Positions 1-11,560 of a DNA stretch of 64,000 nucleotides are shown piece by piece; the first letter of the stretch is position 1; every line of letters starts with the position of its first letter. The position numbers were made by a program, and so were the translations under genes. Below the pieces are notes generated by a model. That model saw only the letters and a program-made list of their open reading frames with translations, ran no database searches and was not told the origin of the DNA. The stretch is from Anaeramoeba flamelloides (lineage: Eukaryota > Metamonada > Anaeramoebidae), in NCBI GenBank assembly GCA_027625915.1, contig JANTQA010000026.1:4154001-4218000 (forward strand). The letters run 5' to 3'.

Positions 1-187
1 AAAAAAAAAGTTTTTTTTGATCTTCTTTTCAAATTTTTGTCAGTCTTGAATTTTTTACTTTTCTTTCGAAATACAACCAAAAAGTATAACAAAACAAAAA
101 ACAAAAAACAAAAAACAAAAAAACTAAAACTTTTATTGTTCTTTTTTTTTCCTTTTTAATAATCATTTAATAAAAAAAATAAAAAAG

Positions 188-852
188 ATCCTTATGTGGT
201 CATTCGACTTACAAAGCAGTGTAAAACGCAATTTGAATCTGAAACCATTTATAAGGCCACAACGCCGATAATTAAAAACCAAATAAATCCAGAATGGGAG
301 CCCGAGTATTATACATTTGATTTAAAGAGACCAATGGGTGACATTGTTTTAACAATCTACGATTATAACAGAGTGAAAAAGCATGTCGTCATTGGAGAAG
401 CAAAATTGTCTTTAGAGGATCACCCAAAATTTTATGAAGAATGCAAGCTTTTAAAAACTCTCGATCTTGAGAATTTAGCCAAGCCAAATATTTCCTTTCT
501 AACCAAATTAAAAAAGAAAGACAAAACCCAGAACGGAGGAGAAAAAAAGCCTACAATTACTTTCAAACTAAAATTTATTCCTTCGGTAGAGCAATCATCA
601 AAAATTGGAAACGACATTGAATTATTACAATCTGGTATTTTACATTATCAATTATTCAAAGGAGAATTCCTTGAACAACTTTATGAAACAATGAAAAGAT
701 GGCTAACCCAGACAGCGGAGCATGGCGTGCGTGTAGTTAAAATTATGGACGGGAAAAATAGTGATGGTTTAAATTATTTAGCAGTGTGGTTTGTCAAAAT
801 ACATTCGCAAAACGTCAATTCTGAGAGGGCATATGAAAAATTATTTCTCTAA
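188..852 (+). CDS. C2-domain protein, 3' exon (5' end outside window)
   Basis: The frame opens in DPYVVIRL and continues through a PxWEPE-like stretch, a DIVLTIYDYN strand and a VIGEAKLSLEDH strand. This is the order of strands and loops of a C2 Ca2+/phospholipid-binding domain. The DPY aspartate and the DYN aspartate sit where calcium ligands usually lie. About 110 residues of K-rich linker and an unassigned C-terminal segment follow, ending at TAA 850-852. There is no ATG; a stop lies in frame at 160-162. An acceptor AG at 186-187 after an AT-rich tract would supply the G of the first Asp codon, so I read this as the last exon of a longer gene. The first strand of the C2 fold must lie upstream. 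The C2 call is firm; the overall protein and any other domains are unknown. Confidence 0.72.
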
Positions 853-1734
853 TTTATATTTATAAATATTAAAGTATATATAATGATATTACGAGAAATC
901 TAATAAAAGAGAATATTAATTTTAATTTGTGATCAAACCTTTTTATTTCTAAACGAATTCTATTCGGCATATTTTCTTTTTTTTTATTTACAACTCATTT
1001 TGTTTTTTTATTTGATAAACAGAGTTCACATTTTGATTCTTTTTCAATCAAAACCTCAAATAATTATTTTTTTTTGGTTCCATTGAATCAAAAACGATAC
1101 TTTTTTTTGTTACAATGATTGGTCTTTGCTTATTTCCAATTTACATTGGGGTTTTAATAGAATCCATCAATTTTCAAAATTTTAAAATTTAGAAATTTGT
1201 TTTGAACAAATATTAGAATCCATATTAATCTAAAGATCGATCAGCTAAGAACCAAAATAATATGGCCTTAGACCTAACACAAGATAATTTTTTTTTCCAA
1301 TTTCGGGATTGTAAACCTTGATAGATAATAAAACAAAAAAATAAATATTTGAGGTTTGGCTTTTTGATATTTTGGTTTTAAGCAGCTTTTTAACAATCCT
1401 ATTACTTTTGGGTTGTTTCCTTTTTCAATAAGCTATTTTATCCCTAAATGGAATCAAACAATACTTTTTGTAATTATTTTTATTCTGAAAAAGTATTAAT
1501 GACACTCTGGATGTATATATACATAGATTTCAAATATGAAATTTAAGCCTTTTATAATATTTTTCACTTTTGATCAAGTAAACAAGAACACGCCCAAATT
1601 ATTTTCATGGTTAATAATAAAAAAGAAAAATCCTACAAGAAATAAAGAAAAAAATGAATGAATTGTGTTGAAAGTGGTTATAATTAGCAATTGGTTATAC
1701 ATACACACACACATATATCGAATTCTTTTTCAGA
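853..1734. other. AT-rich intergenic stretch
   Basis: No coding frame or repeat with a recognised partner was seen here. It contains T and A runs and a short CA/TA-rich microsatellite near 1700-1720. Confidence 0.5.
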
Positions 1735-2290
1735 CAAAGGGGCACCGTTTTATTGAAGAAATAAAACACATTCTATGAGTCTAATGCATTATTCTTCTCA
1801 AAATAAATTTTTGATTTTTAAATTTGATCATTTTTTCCCATTTTGTAAATTTTTCTTTTTTATATTTATCTTTTTGCTTATTTTTTTTTTTTTTTTTTCT
1901 TTTTTATTTTTACAAATAAAGTAAATTTTAAAAAAAAATGTTTGAAAATCTAAAATTAACAACAAGAAAAGTGATTTTATGTATGTTCTTTTAAAATTCA
2001 TATATTTACAAGTTAAACACCCAAGTTTCAACAATTTTAATTTCCCAAAAGAAATTGAGAATTTTTACAAGAGACGTTCCAATGAAAAGTCCCAAAAAAT
2101 TTTTTAAATATTTTTTTTTTGAAATTTATGGTTTGTTCGGGCTTTTCTTTTTATGATTATCGACTCTAATACGAAGTTTATTATTTATTATTTCTAAACA
2201 ATCTATAGTTTATTTGATTCTTTAAAATAAAGTTACTTTTTCATTTTTAGCTGGCCACCTTTTAGTGAAATGGAGTTTATATTAATGTTG
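1735..2290. repeat. Dispersed repeat R1, copy 1 (approximate ends)
   Basis: This segment matches about 60080-60655 in the same orientation. Shared landmarks, in order, are a TTTTATTGAA start, an AAATAAATTTTT block followed by long T runs, and an end reading GTGAAATGGAGTTT. The inner end of copy 2 reads GGTGGATACTCCTTTA, which resembles the terminus of the element at 51341-52711. The copies are diverged, so this is an old interspersed repeat of uncertain class. Confidence 0.5.
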
Positions 2291-2356
2291 ATCTTCAATA
2301 TCCAAATATTTCAAAAAAGTGCAATTTTAAACGATTTCAAGTAAATGAACTGAAAA

Positions 2357-2871
2357 TAAACTATCTTTCATAATAATTGGCCCATTAAAAATCAAATTTT
2401 CAAGAAAAATATTTTTAATAATTGAAGTTATCTATTATAATATAAAAATTTAGATTTTAATATTCAATATCATACTCAAGAGATATTTATTTTTTGTCTA
2501 ATAATAATTGAAAAAAAAATAAAAAAAACTGTTAAAAAAAATTGGGAAATTTATTTTGAAGAAAGCATTACATAAAAATAGAAAATTTAAAAAAGTAAAA
2601 AAACCCATTTATTGATTTTCCTTCCATTTGAATAACTAAATCTAATCTCTTTTTCATATTTGAAACAAAAATTTTCATTAATTCATCTGTTACTTCTTTC
2701 CAATTTATCATTTTCATTTTCCATTTTAACAAAACACTGTTGAAAAAATAAAAAAGAGAAAAAATGATTTATTTGCAAACTTTTCATTGTGAGAGGAAAA
2801 ACTTCAAAACGATACAAAATCAATTCATTATTCAAATGTAAGATGGGCCATTTATTATGAAATTTAGTTTA
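2357..2871. mobile_element. Tc1-derived MITE with residual transposase 3' end
   Basis: It is bounded by near-matching inverted ends: the left reads TAAACTATCTTTCATAATAA and the right, reversed, TAAACTAAATTTCATAATAA, both followed by GGCCCAT. Minus-strand codons around 2610-2720 read KEVTDELMKIFVSNMKKRLD and then LVIQMEGKSING. These align with the C terminus of the transposase at 48914-49222 (SSMEKRLRLVVEHNGESING). It is therefore an internally deleted derivative of a Tc1-type element related to 48683-50453. A shorter version lies at 31390-31595. Confidence 0.72.
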
Positions 2872-4240
2872 CTTTCAAGTTTCTGTGATTTCTTTTCATT
2901 TGAAATTCAATTGTTATCATTGTTGATTGCAAAAAAAACCAAATTTCTCTCTTGTGATGTGAAGTAAACGAAATTGGAATTTTTTCCAATAATGAAATGA
3001 TAGAAATTGAATTTTCTATTTCATAAAAGAGAATTTTATAATAGACTACCAATTTATATGTCTTATAAAAATTAATGTCGGGGGTTGGAACAGCTGTATT
3101 TATTATTTTTGAAATATAGAAAAAATCAAAATTAAAAAAATGAAAATTTTATCTAAAAGTTCAAAAGTTAATATCCAAATAAATTAAAGATTGTTAAATA
3201 CAAAATAAAAGGAACAAAATTTTCTTTGGACTTTTCAAAAAAAAATACCTTCCAAGAATTCAAAATCATCAAAAGACACAATTCTCAAAGGAAAATAATA
3301 TAACCTCAATTGGTTTACAGAATTAAACAATGTAAATTTGATTTAATCCCTAAAACAATTTTTGGAAAGCTGAATGAACATTTTGTTCCTTTTATTTTGC
3401 AACAAACAATATCTCAAATTTTCATTTTCAATTGATTTTGTGAAGATCTTTGGGTTTTTTTTTAACTTGTAATAAATCAGTTAAATATTTGAAAGGTTGA
3501 AATAAACCTTTTTAATTTATATTCTCAGAAAATGAGAGTACCATATTATTTTTAGTCAAAGTAAAATAAATTTAATAACATCGTACATTGTTTGTGTAAA
3601 TTAAAAATTATATAGTGGGATTCTTTTTCTCATTACTGTTTGTTCTTTTTCATTTATTTTGAGAAAAAATAATTCTCAATTATTTGATTTTAGGCTCCTT
3701 CAATATTTCTTGTTGTTTCTTTGTTGATTTTTATAAGATACAAATTGTCAGTTATTATTTACATTGTGCTTGTTCAAAGAAATTTTTAAAAGCAAATTAG
3801 ATTTTTGGTTGTTGAGGATCTTGTTTTTGTTGAGGAAAAAAGAAGAAAGATAAAAAACAAAAAAATTTAAAAGGAAAAAGAAATAGAGACAGAACAGAAA
3901 TTAGAAAAAGAAAAAGAAAAAGGAAATTGTTTGTTTTTTACTTTTTGAAACGATCATAAAAAAATGAACAAAAAAGTAAATTTTTATTTCAAAAGTTTTT
4001 TGTTTTTAATAAAATTAAGTGAATTTTCTCAAGTAAAGGTACCTTTCAAGAGAAAAGCAAAAAAAATAGTTTTACGAAATTCTTTAAAACCACCCTTTCT
4101 TAAAGATAAAACAAGTGTGTTTGTTAAATAATCATTTTTTGTTAATAAAACAAAATCTAACCTAGTGGTAATTTAAAATTATGCTTTGTTTTAACTAAAA
4201 AGAATGAGTGAAAAAGAGATACTAAACAGAATTGATCAGC
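2872..4240. other. Intergenic stretch with repeat fragments
   Basis: No gene was found. About 2995-3090 matches 17140-17235 (shared TATTTCATAAAAGA and GTCGGG blocks). About 3190-3425 matches 42470-42700 (shared GGAAAGCTGAATGAA and TTTTATTTTGCAACAAA). The rest is A/T-rich sequence. Confidence 0.45.
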
Positions 4241-4480
4241 CTACGGGAACACCTTCGACCAAAGGAAGAGGAATAGTGAACCAAACCCGCAAAAAACGCT
4301 TGCAAAAACAGCCAAAGTTAATTGCAATTTTAAAGTACGTGTTGCTTTGCTACCGACAAAGGAAATTGAAACAAGGAGTATAGATGTCATGATCCCAAGT
4401 GTCATAAAAATTAAAGCAAAGAAAGGGTGAAGTGAGGGTGGGACAAAGGCTGAAAAGGGAACAAATTGCGTTGAGGACAT
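4241..4480 (-). CDS. TMEM258: Oligosaccharyltransferase subunit TMEM258/OST5
   Basis: This is a 79-residue intronless protein, the same length as human TMEM258. Two membrane helices are visible, about residues 18-39 (FFALIFMTLGIMTSILLVSI) and 53-76 (LTLAVFASVFCGFGSLFLFL), ending in LWSKVFP. The second matches the family signature of small residues followed by GFG.LFLLLW. The N-terminal VPPSLHP matches the VNPAVFPHL region before helix 1. In other eukaryotes the protein is a small subunit of the ER oligosaccharyltransferase that N-glycosylates nascent chains. The first ATG gives the family length, so I keep it; the stop is TAG. Confidence 0.88.
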   Translation of the reverse strand: MSSTQFVPFSAFVPPSLHPFFALIFMTLGIMTSILLVSISFVGSKATRTLKLQLTLAVFASVFCGFGSLFLFLWSKVFP

Positions 4481-6006
4481 TTCAATTCAATTTGACTGAG
4501 AAGTTTGAAAGGAGATAAAAAGATAAAAAATATATTAAAAATTGTCTTCAAAGATTGGGTTTTTGGAGAACAAAAATGATAAATAATAAACACCGATTTT
4601 CAAAAATATTAATTGAGAAAACAATACAGAATACAAATAAGTTGAGTTTACTTTCAGTTGTAATTTCTTTCAAATCATTCTGAAAAAAAGTTTTAACTAT
4701 ATTTAATTGGGATATTAAGAGAACCTGATAACGAAAAGTAAAATCAATAAATAAAAGGAACCAATTAACTTCAAATAATAATCCATTATATAATTTTCAA
4801 TCAAACCAACAAAAACAATTTAAACCTCCTTTATTCTTAAAAACCCTTCTAAAGGGTATTTTGGAGATCTTAAAAATATTTAAATTTTTTGTATAACTTT
4901 TGTATGATCGATCAATGAAATTAAAACCCTTATTAAATGATAGTCTGAGAAAAAATGTTATTAGGTATAAACTCATCATATTGAATGTAATCCTTTATTT
5001 TTTCTTTTATTAATTGATCTTACCTTATGTTTTCAATCAGGTTTGAAATTAAAAAAGCTTTTTGAACTTTTTTTCTCTTATCAAAATCAAAGAAAATAAT
5101 TTTTTTGAAATTAACTTTTTTCCATTTTTTGACCATGTTCAAGGGGATCTTTATTTGTATTCTCTTTATGAAAAAATTTTTTGTGACTTAGATTCAAACA
5201 TAATCATGATGAAAAAAAATCGAAAAAAGATTTTTAATCTTTATCTCCAAGATAGATTTTTTTCTTGTGTTAGTGATATATAATAAAAAAAAAATTATTT
5301 TCAAAAAATTTTAACGCATTAAATACTGTTATTGGTGTTAGTTTTGTTATTTTTATTTCATATCCTTATCAAACTTAAATTTCAATTTTTTAATCAGAAA
5401 TTTTTTTTATTTTTCTTACTGTTTCTTTTTACTTTTTTTGAATATTTTGTATTTTTCTTTATTTTTCAAATTATTTTATTTTCTTTCTTTATTTTCTTTT
5501 CTTTTTTCAGAAAGTTAAGTTGAAAACAAAAAAGATCTTAAAAACACCCAATTAACCTATATAAATTTAAAACTATATGTGATATTTCTAAAATTCATAT
5601 AATTATCAGCAACGATTATACTTCTTAATTTTTTTTTTCAGTGAAAATTCAATAATAAAAAATCTCTAATGTTCATTCCAGAAACTGTTTTTCTCTATCT
5701 TTTTTTTTTTTTTTAGTTTTTAGTTTTTAATTGTTTTAAAAATATAAAATTAGGATATTCTAAAATTTTTAAATTATTGATAAGATTTAATAATTAATTG
5801 TTCTCAGACACTAAAATAATATATTTGTTACAATTTATTATTAAAGGTGATTCATAATCCAATAAATGGGATATATATATAAAAATCGATATTAGTACTT
5901 GAATCCAAAGTAACATCCAAAAAATACAATATCAAATTTTTAAATTAAAAACATATATTTTTATTTTTTTTAGACTATTTGAGGTTATTGCAATACATAA
6001 ACAATA
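4481..6006. other. Intergenic stretch, nothing recognised
   Basis: The short open frames here (about 4797-4979, 5062-5283, 5332-5523) encode mostly F/L/I/K/N from T- and A-rich DNA. They have no family resemblance, and I treat them as chance. Confidence 0.45.
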
Positions 6007-6539
6007 ATTTTTTCGAAGATCAAAATTTGGACACATTTTAAACAGTTGAACCGAATAAAAATACAATACTTTACAGCCAATTTGGTAATAATTTTGATTT
6101 TCCAAAATTATTTAATTGTTTGTCTTTTTTATTTTGTTTTCGTTTCCTTTTTTCCAGTTACATAATCTGTTTCATTAGATCTGTAATTTTTTTTTCAATG
6201 GTTGATACAATTTTTTCTTGAGTTTGTAAGTAGAAAAATCTCATAAAATTAGTTGATGGTATCTTATCATTTGATCGATCACCAAAAATTTTTGGTGAAA
6301 TTTAACAAATTTACCAATACATTTTTTTATCATATGTTTCATTATTTTGGAAAGACCTGTTTTGATTTTTGAGTTATACCAATTTTTTTTTTTATTTGGA
6401 TGAAAAAGATTACTTATAAAAACATCAATACCATGCAACTTAATGGCGTTTTTATCTTATTTTTGGAAAAATACAATAAATTGAGGATTTTTTTGCTATT
6501 TTGTATTGTGGATGTGTCAAAATTTTTCGAATGGGTTAT
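6007..6539. mobile_element. MITE family M2 (TTTGGACACA ends), copy 1
   Basis: It is about 533 bp. The left end carries AAAATTTGGACACATTTTAA and the right end is the inverse, TGTGTCAAAATTTTTCGAAT followed by GGGTTATA. Two further full copies lie at 46992-47526 and 51545-52093 in the same orientation, and a partial one near 7600-7765. TA at the ends and about 27-bp inverted repeats suggest a Tc1/mariner-type nonautonomous element. Weak minus-strand codons recur across copies (GKFVKF/GKFVEI near the middle) and may be transposase remains. Confidence 0.68.
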
Positions 6540-6793
6540 ATATATATATAGAAAATTTGAAACCTTTTAAAAAAGTTAAACTTGGCAATGATATCAATCA
6601 AATACAAAAAGTTTTCAAGTTAAGAGTTTGAATTTTCAGATTTTCATCATGTTTTGTATAAAGTATTTTATTAGTATTAATGCAAAGAAACACTGGAAAA
6701 AAGTTAAATTTTGAGATATTATTTATTTATTTATAGAAAGGAGTAATTAAAGAAAAATCATCAAATAAAAAAAAGAGAATAGTAAAAATAATT

Positions 6794-6795
<2 letters not shown>

Positions 6796-6821
<26 letters not shown>
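6796..6821. repeat. (TA)n microsatellite
   Basis: An uninterrupted run of TA dinucleotides. Confidence 0.9.
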
Positions 6822-6828
<7 letters not shown>

Positions 6829-6865
6829 TTATCATTTTCATGACCAAATAGAAACTATCTACTGT

Positions 6866-7030
6866 CGTTGGGTTTTCCAGGATTTGAAATAATTAAGTAA
6901 AATCTATGATTTTACTTAATTCTTTCTAATTCCGAAAAAACGCCGTTAGTTTTTTTTGAATTGAGAAATTAAAAGAAAATTTTTGAATTTTTCTTTTAAT
7001 TTCTAAAATTAAAAAAAAGTTAGTTACTTG
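6866..7030. repeat. Modular palindrome array, short copy
   Basis: A type-A hairpin (GGTTTTCCAGGATTTGAAAT ... ATTCTTTCTAATTCCGAAAA) is followed by a CGCCGTTAG joint and a type-B hairpin (AATTGAGAAATTAAAAGAAA and its inverse). It closes with ACTTGACGGCACG. Module and joint words are shared with the arrays at 10975, 35683 and 45070. Confidence 0.72.
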
Positions 7031-7053
7031 ACGGCACGTCCCAGGAATACACA

Positions 7054-7070
7054 GGGGGGGGGGGGGGGGG
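7054..7070 (+). repeat. 17-base G homopolymer
   Basis: Seventeen consecutive G in an otherwise very AT-rich window, just beyond a palindrome array. G-quadruplex formation is possible; an assembly or polymerase artefact is also possible. Confidence 0.85.
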
Positions 7071-8021
7071 CAAAAACCGGATAGAAAGATTATCAATTAT
7101 AGATAAAAATTATACATTCTGTGATTAATAATCGGTATTCCACAACTCTCAGAGTGGGGCACTGGGTGCCCGAATTTATATATTTTTTACTATTTTAAGG
7201 ATTTTTTGTTTTCACTTTATTTTTATTATTTTTTCTTTATTACCTTAAGTTTTCTAACCATAAGAGCTTTGATAAAAAATTCCCGACAAGTAAAATAAAT
7301 TTGATAATTTTGATTAGTCATATTGAAGAGTTTCTGTGTATTTTTTCTAAGAATAACTTTTTTGTATGGTTTCTTATCTAGAATTTTTGACAATTTTTTT
7401 TTCCTCTTGATTCTGATAAATTTATACCTTTCACAGTATAAAATGAGTGGTTTATATTTTTATAATAATATTTACAATAATCACATTATTTACATTTTTC
7501 TTTTTTTGTATATGTGAAATTTTGAGATATTCTTGAATATACAATATCATGAGGATAACATATGTGAATTGTGAAATCATAGAAATTGCATTAGTTATTT
7601 ATTTATTTTTTTTCGGAATTAAAATGAGTACCAATAAAAACATTAATATTTGACAACTTAAACATGATTTAAGATGGAATTTTGTAAAATAGAACAAATT
7701 ACGGTTTTTTTTCCTATTTTTGATTTTGGTTGGATCCAAATTTTTGGAAACAGTTTATTCATAATGTATAAATATAAAAATATTTCAACTGGTAAAGAGA
7801 AAATTTTCAAGTTACTAAATTTGAGACTTTTGATTTAAATAGTGTATAGAATCTACATAGTTATTAGAAGTATTTAAAACTTATTATTAGCTTTTAAAAA
7901 TAAAAAAGATGATTTTTTTTATTGGGAAATGAGTTTATATTTTTACTATTATTTTTGAATTAAAAAAATACATATTTTATTTTATTTACCATGTTTTTAT
8001 GGCCGAATTTTCTTTATTTTA
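7071..8021. other. Intergenic stretch with an M2 fragment
   Basis: About 7600-7765 ends in GGATCCAAATTTTTGGAAAC, a degraded right end of the M2 MITE family. No gene was seen; the open frame at 7323-7517 is low-complexity. Confidence 0.45.
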
Positions 8022-8560
8022 GGAAGAAGAGTTACAAAGTAAAAAGATCAAGTGGTTACTTGCTAATACTGTGACACTCAAACACCAAAGTATGAATTAC
8101 TTGAAATTAATAATGAAAAAATAAATGTAAAAAATATTTAAGTTTTAAAGCAAAGGATTTCAAAAAAAAAAAAAAAAGAAATTACAACAGCAATAAAACA
8201 ACTACCTTCCAAATGATCATTGATGATCATTGATGATCAACTATCAAATTATAGCAAATTAACCAAAACTATTGTGGCTTAATTTAGGGTGTTTTTTTAA
8301 TTAAAGATAGCATTGTTTTTTATTATTTATTTGCTTTTTTACCAATTATTTCCCAATAAACCCTTTTTAAATATCTTTTTCCTTTTTTCGGTTTCTTTTT
8401 AACTTTTTTCTTTTCATTTTTTTGCTTTTATTTTTTAGCCAAAAAGAAAATTTTTTTCTGTCTTTCACTCGAATAATTGTGAAATTTATGAATTTACTCT
8501 TAAATTACCTTTAAGAAAATTTAAGTAAAAGTACAGTTAGAGTGTAATTTACACTTCTTC
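8022..8560 (-). repeat. Dispersed element M3 (GAAGAAGTGTAAATTACACT end), copy 1
   Basis: Read on the minus strand it begins GAAGAAGTGTAAATTACACT at 8560 and ends near GGAAGAAGAGTTACAAAG (reversed). Copies lie at 29635-29990 (partial) and 43461-43968, both on the plus strand. All share GATTTAATAATTTGATAATT-like and ACCACTTGATC-like blocks. The two ends resemble each other as short imperfect inverted repeats, suggesting a MITE. A GATCATTGAT direct repeat sits at 8213-8238 in this copy. Confidence 0.6.
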
Positions 8561-8799
8561 AATAATAAAAAATAAAAATAATATTTTCTCATCTTTCTCA
8601 TCATTCCTTTATTAATTAAATGAAAGAATAAATAAAGAATAATTAAAACAATTGACGATTTTTTTTACATAAATTTCTATCGTCTTTACAAAAAACAATT
8701 CTTGTAAATAACGTCCCTTAAAAAATAAAATATATATACAAAAAAAAAACATTGTAAAAATAAAAATAAAAAAAAAAATTAAAATTTATTAATAAATTA

Positions 8800-10795
8800 T
8801 TAGTCAAAACCAAACATTTTTTTAATATTCGCAACACCCTTTTTTTGAAATGATGGTGTTTTATACTCATTTTGCAATGAATTAGGTTTTTGGATTTTTG
8901 GATTTGTATGGTTTTGAAAAAGGGGACTTGGCTGTCTATTTGGTATTTGTTGTAGATTTGAATTTAAATAATTTTTTGGTATATTATTAGAAGAATTTAA
9001 TAACATTGAACTATGGAACAGTAGCGGGGGCGAGGATAAAAATAAATAAGGCGAATTGCTTCCCTGAATTCGTGGAATCATTGGAGAAACAGACGATTGG
9101 GGTGGTGGTTGTGATTGAGTCTGTGGCTGTGTTTGAAACTGGGACTGTGGTTGTGGCTGTGGAGGTGGCGTGCTTGAACTGTTAAACATAAAGGGGCTAA
9201 TTGTCGGGATTATTGGTGGAGAGATCATTTGATCATGCATAAAATTTTGGTATTGTGAAGAGTTTTTTTGTAAAAATAAAGATAGACTAGGGCTTATTGA
9301 CGCTGATAAAGTTTCATTTTTTTCGGATTTTGGTTCTATTTAAAATTGAATTATTAAATTTAACAAGAAAAAAAAACAAATTTAGTGAATTTTGACAAAA
9401 TAAAAAGAAAAGAAAAAACAAAACAAAACAAAATCTGGAAAACAAAATAATAAAGTTTGTCATTTGTCCATTAAAATTTATAAAACAAAAAAAAGGTGAA
9501 ATTAAAATTAAAAAAGAAATCAAAAAAAAATTAATTCACATTACTTTGATTATTTTTATCCTTAAGTTTTGTTTGTTGCGGTATTCTAGTTGTTAAATAT
9601 GCGAATTCTTCCAGGGGACTTTTCAAATTTCGAACTCTCATCTTTTCAATGGACGAATGCTTAAATACCCTTTTTGCAGGCATTGGCAATTGAAATGATT
9701 TGTTTTTCTGCAAGGACTGGGTATTGATTTGCTGTTGCTTTTCATTCAAATGACTATAATTTCCTTGTATTTTTGGCTGTAATTGATTTTTAAAATTTTT
9801 ATTTTCAGAAGAAGAATTTAAGTGTAAATCTTTTTCCAAACTATCATTTTGTTCATTCACTTCAATTTTAATTTCCAAATTTTCCGTTTCCTGATCTCCA
9901 CTTTGTTCCATTTCTTCCTCTTATTTTATTTTATTTTTTTTAATACATTTTTGTTTTGTATATGAAATATTTTTCCTACTTTCTTGATTTCTGGTATTCA
10001 TTTGAGTATTCTCATTTTTTCTTTTTTTAAATTTTTTCTTTGGAAAAATTAATCTTATTTTTTTGTTTTTATAATTTTTTATTTTTTTGAGTTTTAAATC
10101 TGGCAACTTTTTTAATTGTATTTTGGTTTTATTTTTATTTTCATTGATTTCCATTTTTTTCCTTTTCCTTTCATTTTCATTTTCTTTTCCCTTCACCTTT
10201 TTTTCCCCCTTCCTCTCCCTTTCCCCCCTTTCCCCCTCCCCTTCCTGTCTATCACTTTCTTTGGATTTATCCTTTGTTTCTCTTTCTCTTTTTTTTCTTT
10301 CTCTTTTATTTTTTAACCTTGTTTTTGTAGTTGGTATTAAATTTTTTTTAATTGTTTTTGGTTTATTTGTTTGATAATTTGATTTAAATTGTTGATTGAT
10401 TAAGTGGAGTTTTGGTTGAATTATCGATTCTCCATTATGTTCCGATATTTTTTTCAATAAGATTTTAATTCTTTGGATTTTTTTCAAATATTTTGGTTTA
10501 ATTTTTTTCACATTCTCTTTTCCAAGAGAACCAATTTTTTCTTCAAGTTGTTTTAAATATATAAGTGTATAGTGTACCATTTTTTCCTTTTCATTTTTTA
10601 ATTTAAAAAAATTTTCACAAGTATTTGGTAATTGTGCTAATATTCGATCTTGATTATTATTTAAAGAAATTTGTCTTGATCTTTTCTTGCCACTTTCATT
10701 TATAATCCCCATCGCTTTAAAAATAGATAAAACAGTACAAATTCGTTGTCTCGCAAAGCCTGTGTTTACAGCAATTATATCCCTGGATGTAGTCC
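8800..10795 (-). CDS. E2F/DP-like winged-helix protein (3 exons seen, 5' exon missing)
   Basis: The exons read 10795..9980, 9919..9545 and 9335..8800. The two introns, 60 and 209 bp, are both phase 1. They keep one frame of 575 residues once a single base from an upstream exon is added. The first visible residues are GTTSRDIIAVN, then ARQRICTVLSIFKAMGIINE. These align with the DP family's KGTTSYNEVADEL and [20 protein letters not shown], that is, the recognition helix and wing of the E2F/DP DNA-binding domain. A short coiled-coil-like stretch (FFKLKNEKEKMVHYTLIYLK) follows, as in DP dimerisation regions. After it come about 130 K/E/R-rich residues and a P/Q/S-rich C terminus. The acceptor at 10797-10796 would complete the GTTS glycine. 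The preceding exon with the KGLRHFS half was not found upstream, where a palindrome array lies. DP proteins pair with E2F to control cell-cycle genes. The domain match is good but divergent. Confidence 0.58.
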
Positions 10796-10974
10796 CTTTA
10801 TTTTATTTTTTTTTTTCATTTTAGATATATTTTGATATTATTTTTTTTTTTTCAAATTATTGATTAAAAGGTGGTTTTCAAAAAAAAATAATGAAATTTA
10901 AATTATCATTTTTTTTTTAATTTTTTAAAATTATTTTTCTATTTATTTATGAAGAAAGGAAATTACTTTTCTCC

Positions 10975-11415
10975 GTGTGTCTTTAGGTTTTCCATAATTC
11001 AAAAGAATTGAACAAAATACTCAATTTTACTCAATTCTTTAGAAATAAAAAAAAAACCACGATTAGGGTTTCTTGAGTTTTCTATTTATTTGGAAAATCA
11101 ATAGATTTTCGTTAGGATGTTTTTACTTTAGAAATAAACCTAGAACACTTCACAAATAAAATGAAAAGCCCCAGAAAAACCTAGAAGATTTTACAGATAA
11201 AATAGAAAATCTCAAGAAAATTGTCTTTAGATTTTTTTTTTAAGATTTAGAAATAAAAAGAAAATTTCTTAATTTTTTTTTTAATTTTTTAAATTTAAAA
11301 AAAACCGCCGTTAGCTTTTCCAGAATTTAAAAGAATTGAGCAAAATCTTTGATTTTTCTCCATTCTTTTAAATTCTAGAAAAGCCAGGCACTCTACGGCA
11401 CTCTACGGCACTTGA
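10975..11415. repeat. Modular palindrome array, copy 2
   Basis: It contains two type-A hairpins (about 10987-11045 and 11322-11392) and a type-C segment (CTTGAGTTTTCTATTTATTT, GAAAATCAATAGATTTTCGT). A type-B-like A/T hairpin lies between them, with the joints GTTAG and GGCACTCTACGGCACT repeated twice at the right edge. The right edge passes directly into LINE-derived sequence at 11420. Confidence 0.75.
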
Positions 11416-11419
11416 CCAC

Positions 11420-11560
11420 ACGATCCCACAAAAAATGATCCAAATCTTTAATGATATCAATATTTAACTTTTCTTTCTACAAATCACAGTTTTTATTTTT
11501 GTTGATGCTTGCTATATAAGAGTACCAATTTAAGGGATCAGTCTTCCACGGCAACAGGGC
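11420..11560 (-). mobile_element. LINE fragment (C-terminal zinc-knuckle region)
   Basis: Minus-strand codons read CDLCRKK...IDIIKDLDHFLW, matching the CELCKK...LDIIEDLDHFLW of the LINE at 24543-26123. Only about 140 bp is recognisable. It abuts the palindrome array on the side corresponding to the LINE 3' end. Confidence 0.65.

Noticed and set aside
5062-5523. Two short plus-strand frames
   Set aside because: Composition is almost only F, L, I, K and N from T/A runs, with no domain, no splice context and no upstream signal.
6241-6438. Minus-strand frame in M2 copy 1, with a similar one at 47196-47393
   Set aside because: It may preserve transposase scraps, but reading frames are not kept between copies, so I do not call a gene.
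8213-8238. GATCATTGAT direct repeats as a CRISPR-like or regulatory array
   Set aside because: Only three tandem copies with no spacers, inside a dispersed repeat in a eukaryotic genome.
10087-10374. Plus-strand open frames rich in F/L/S
   Set aside because: They are the antisense of the K/E/R-rich linker of the DP-like gene; reversed purine-rich codons read as F, L and S.
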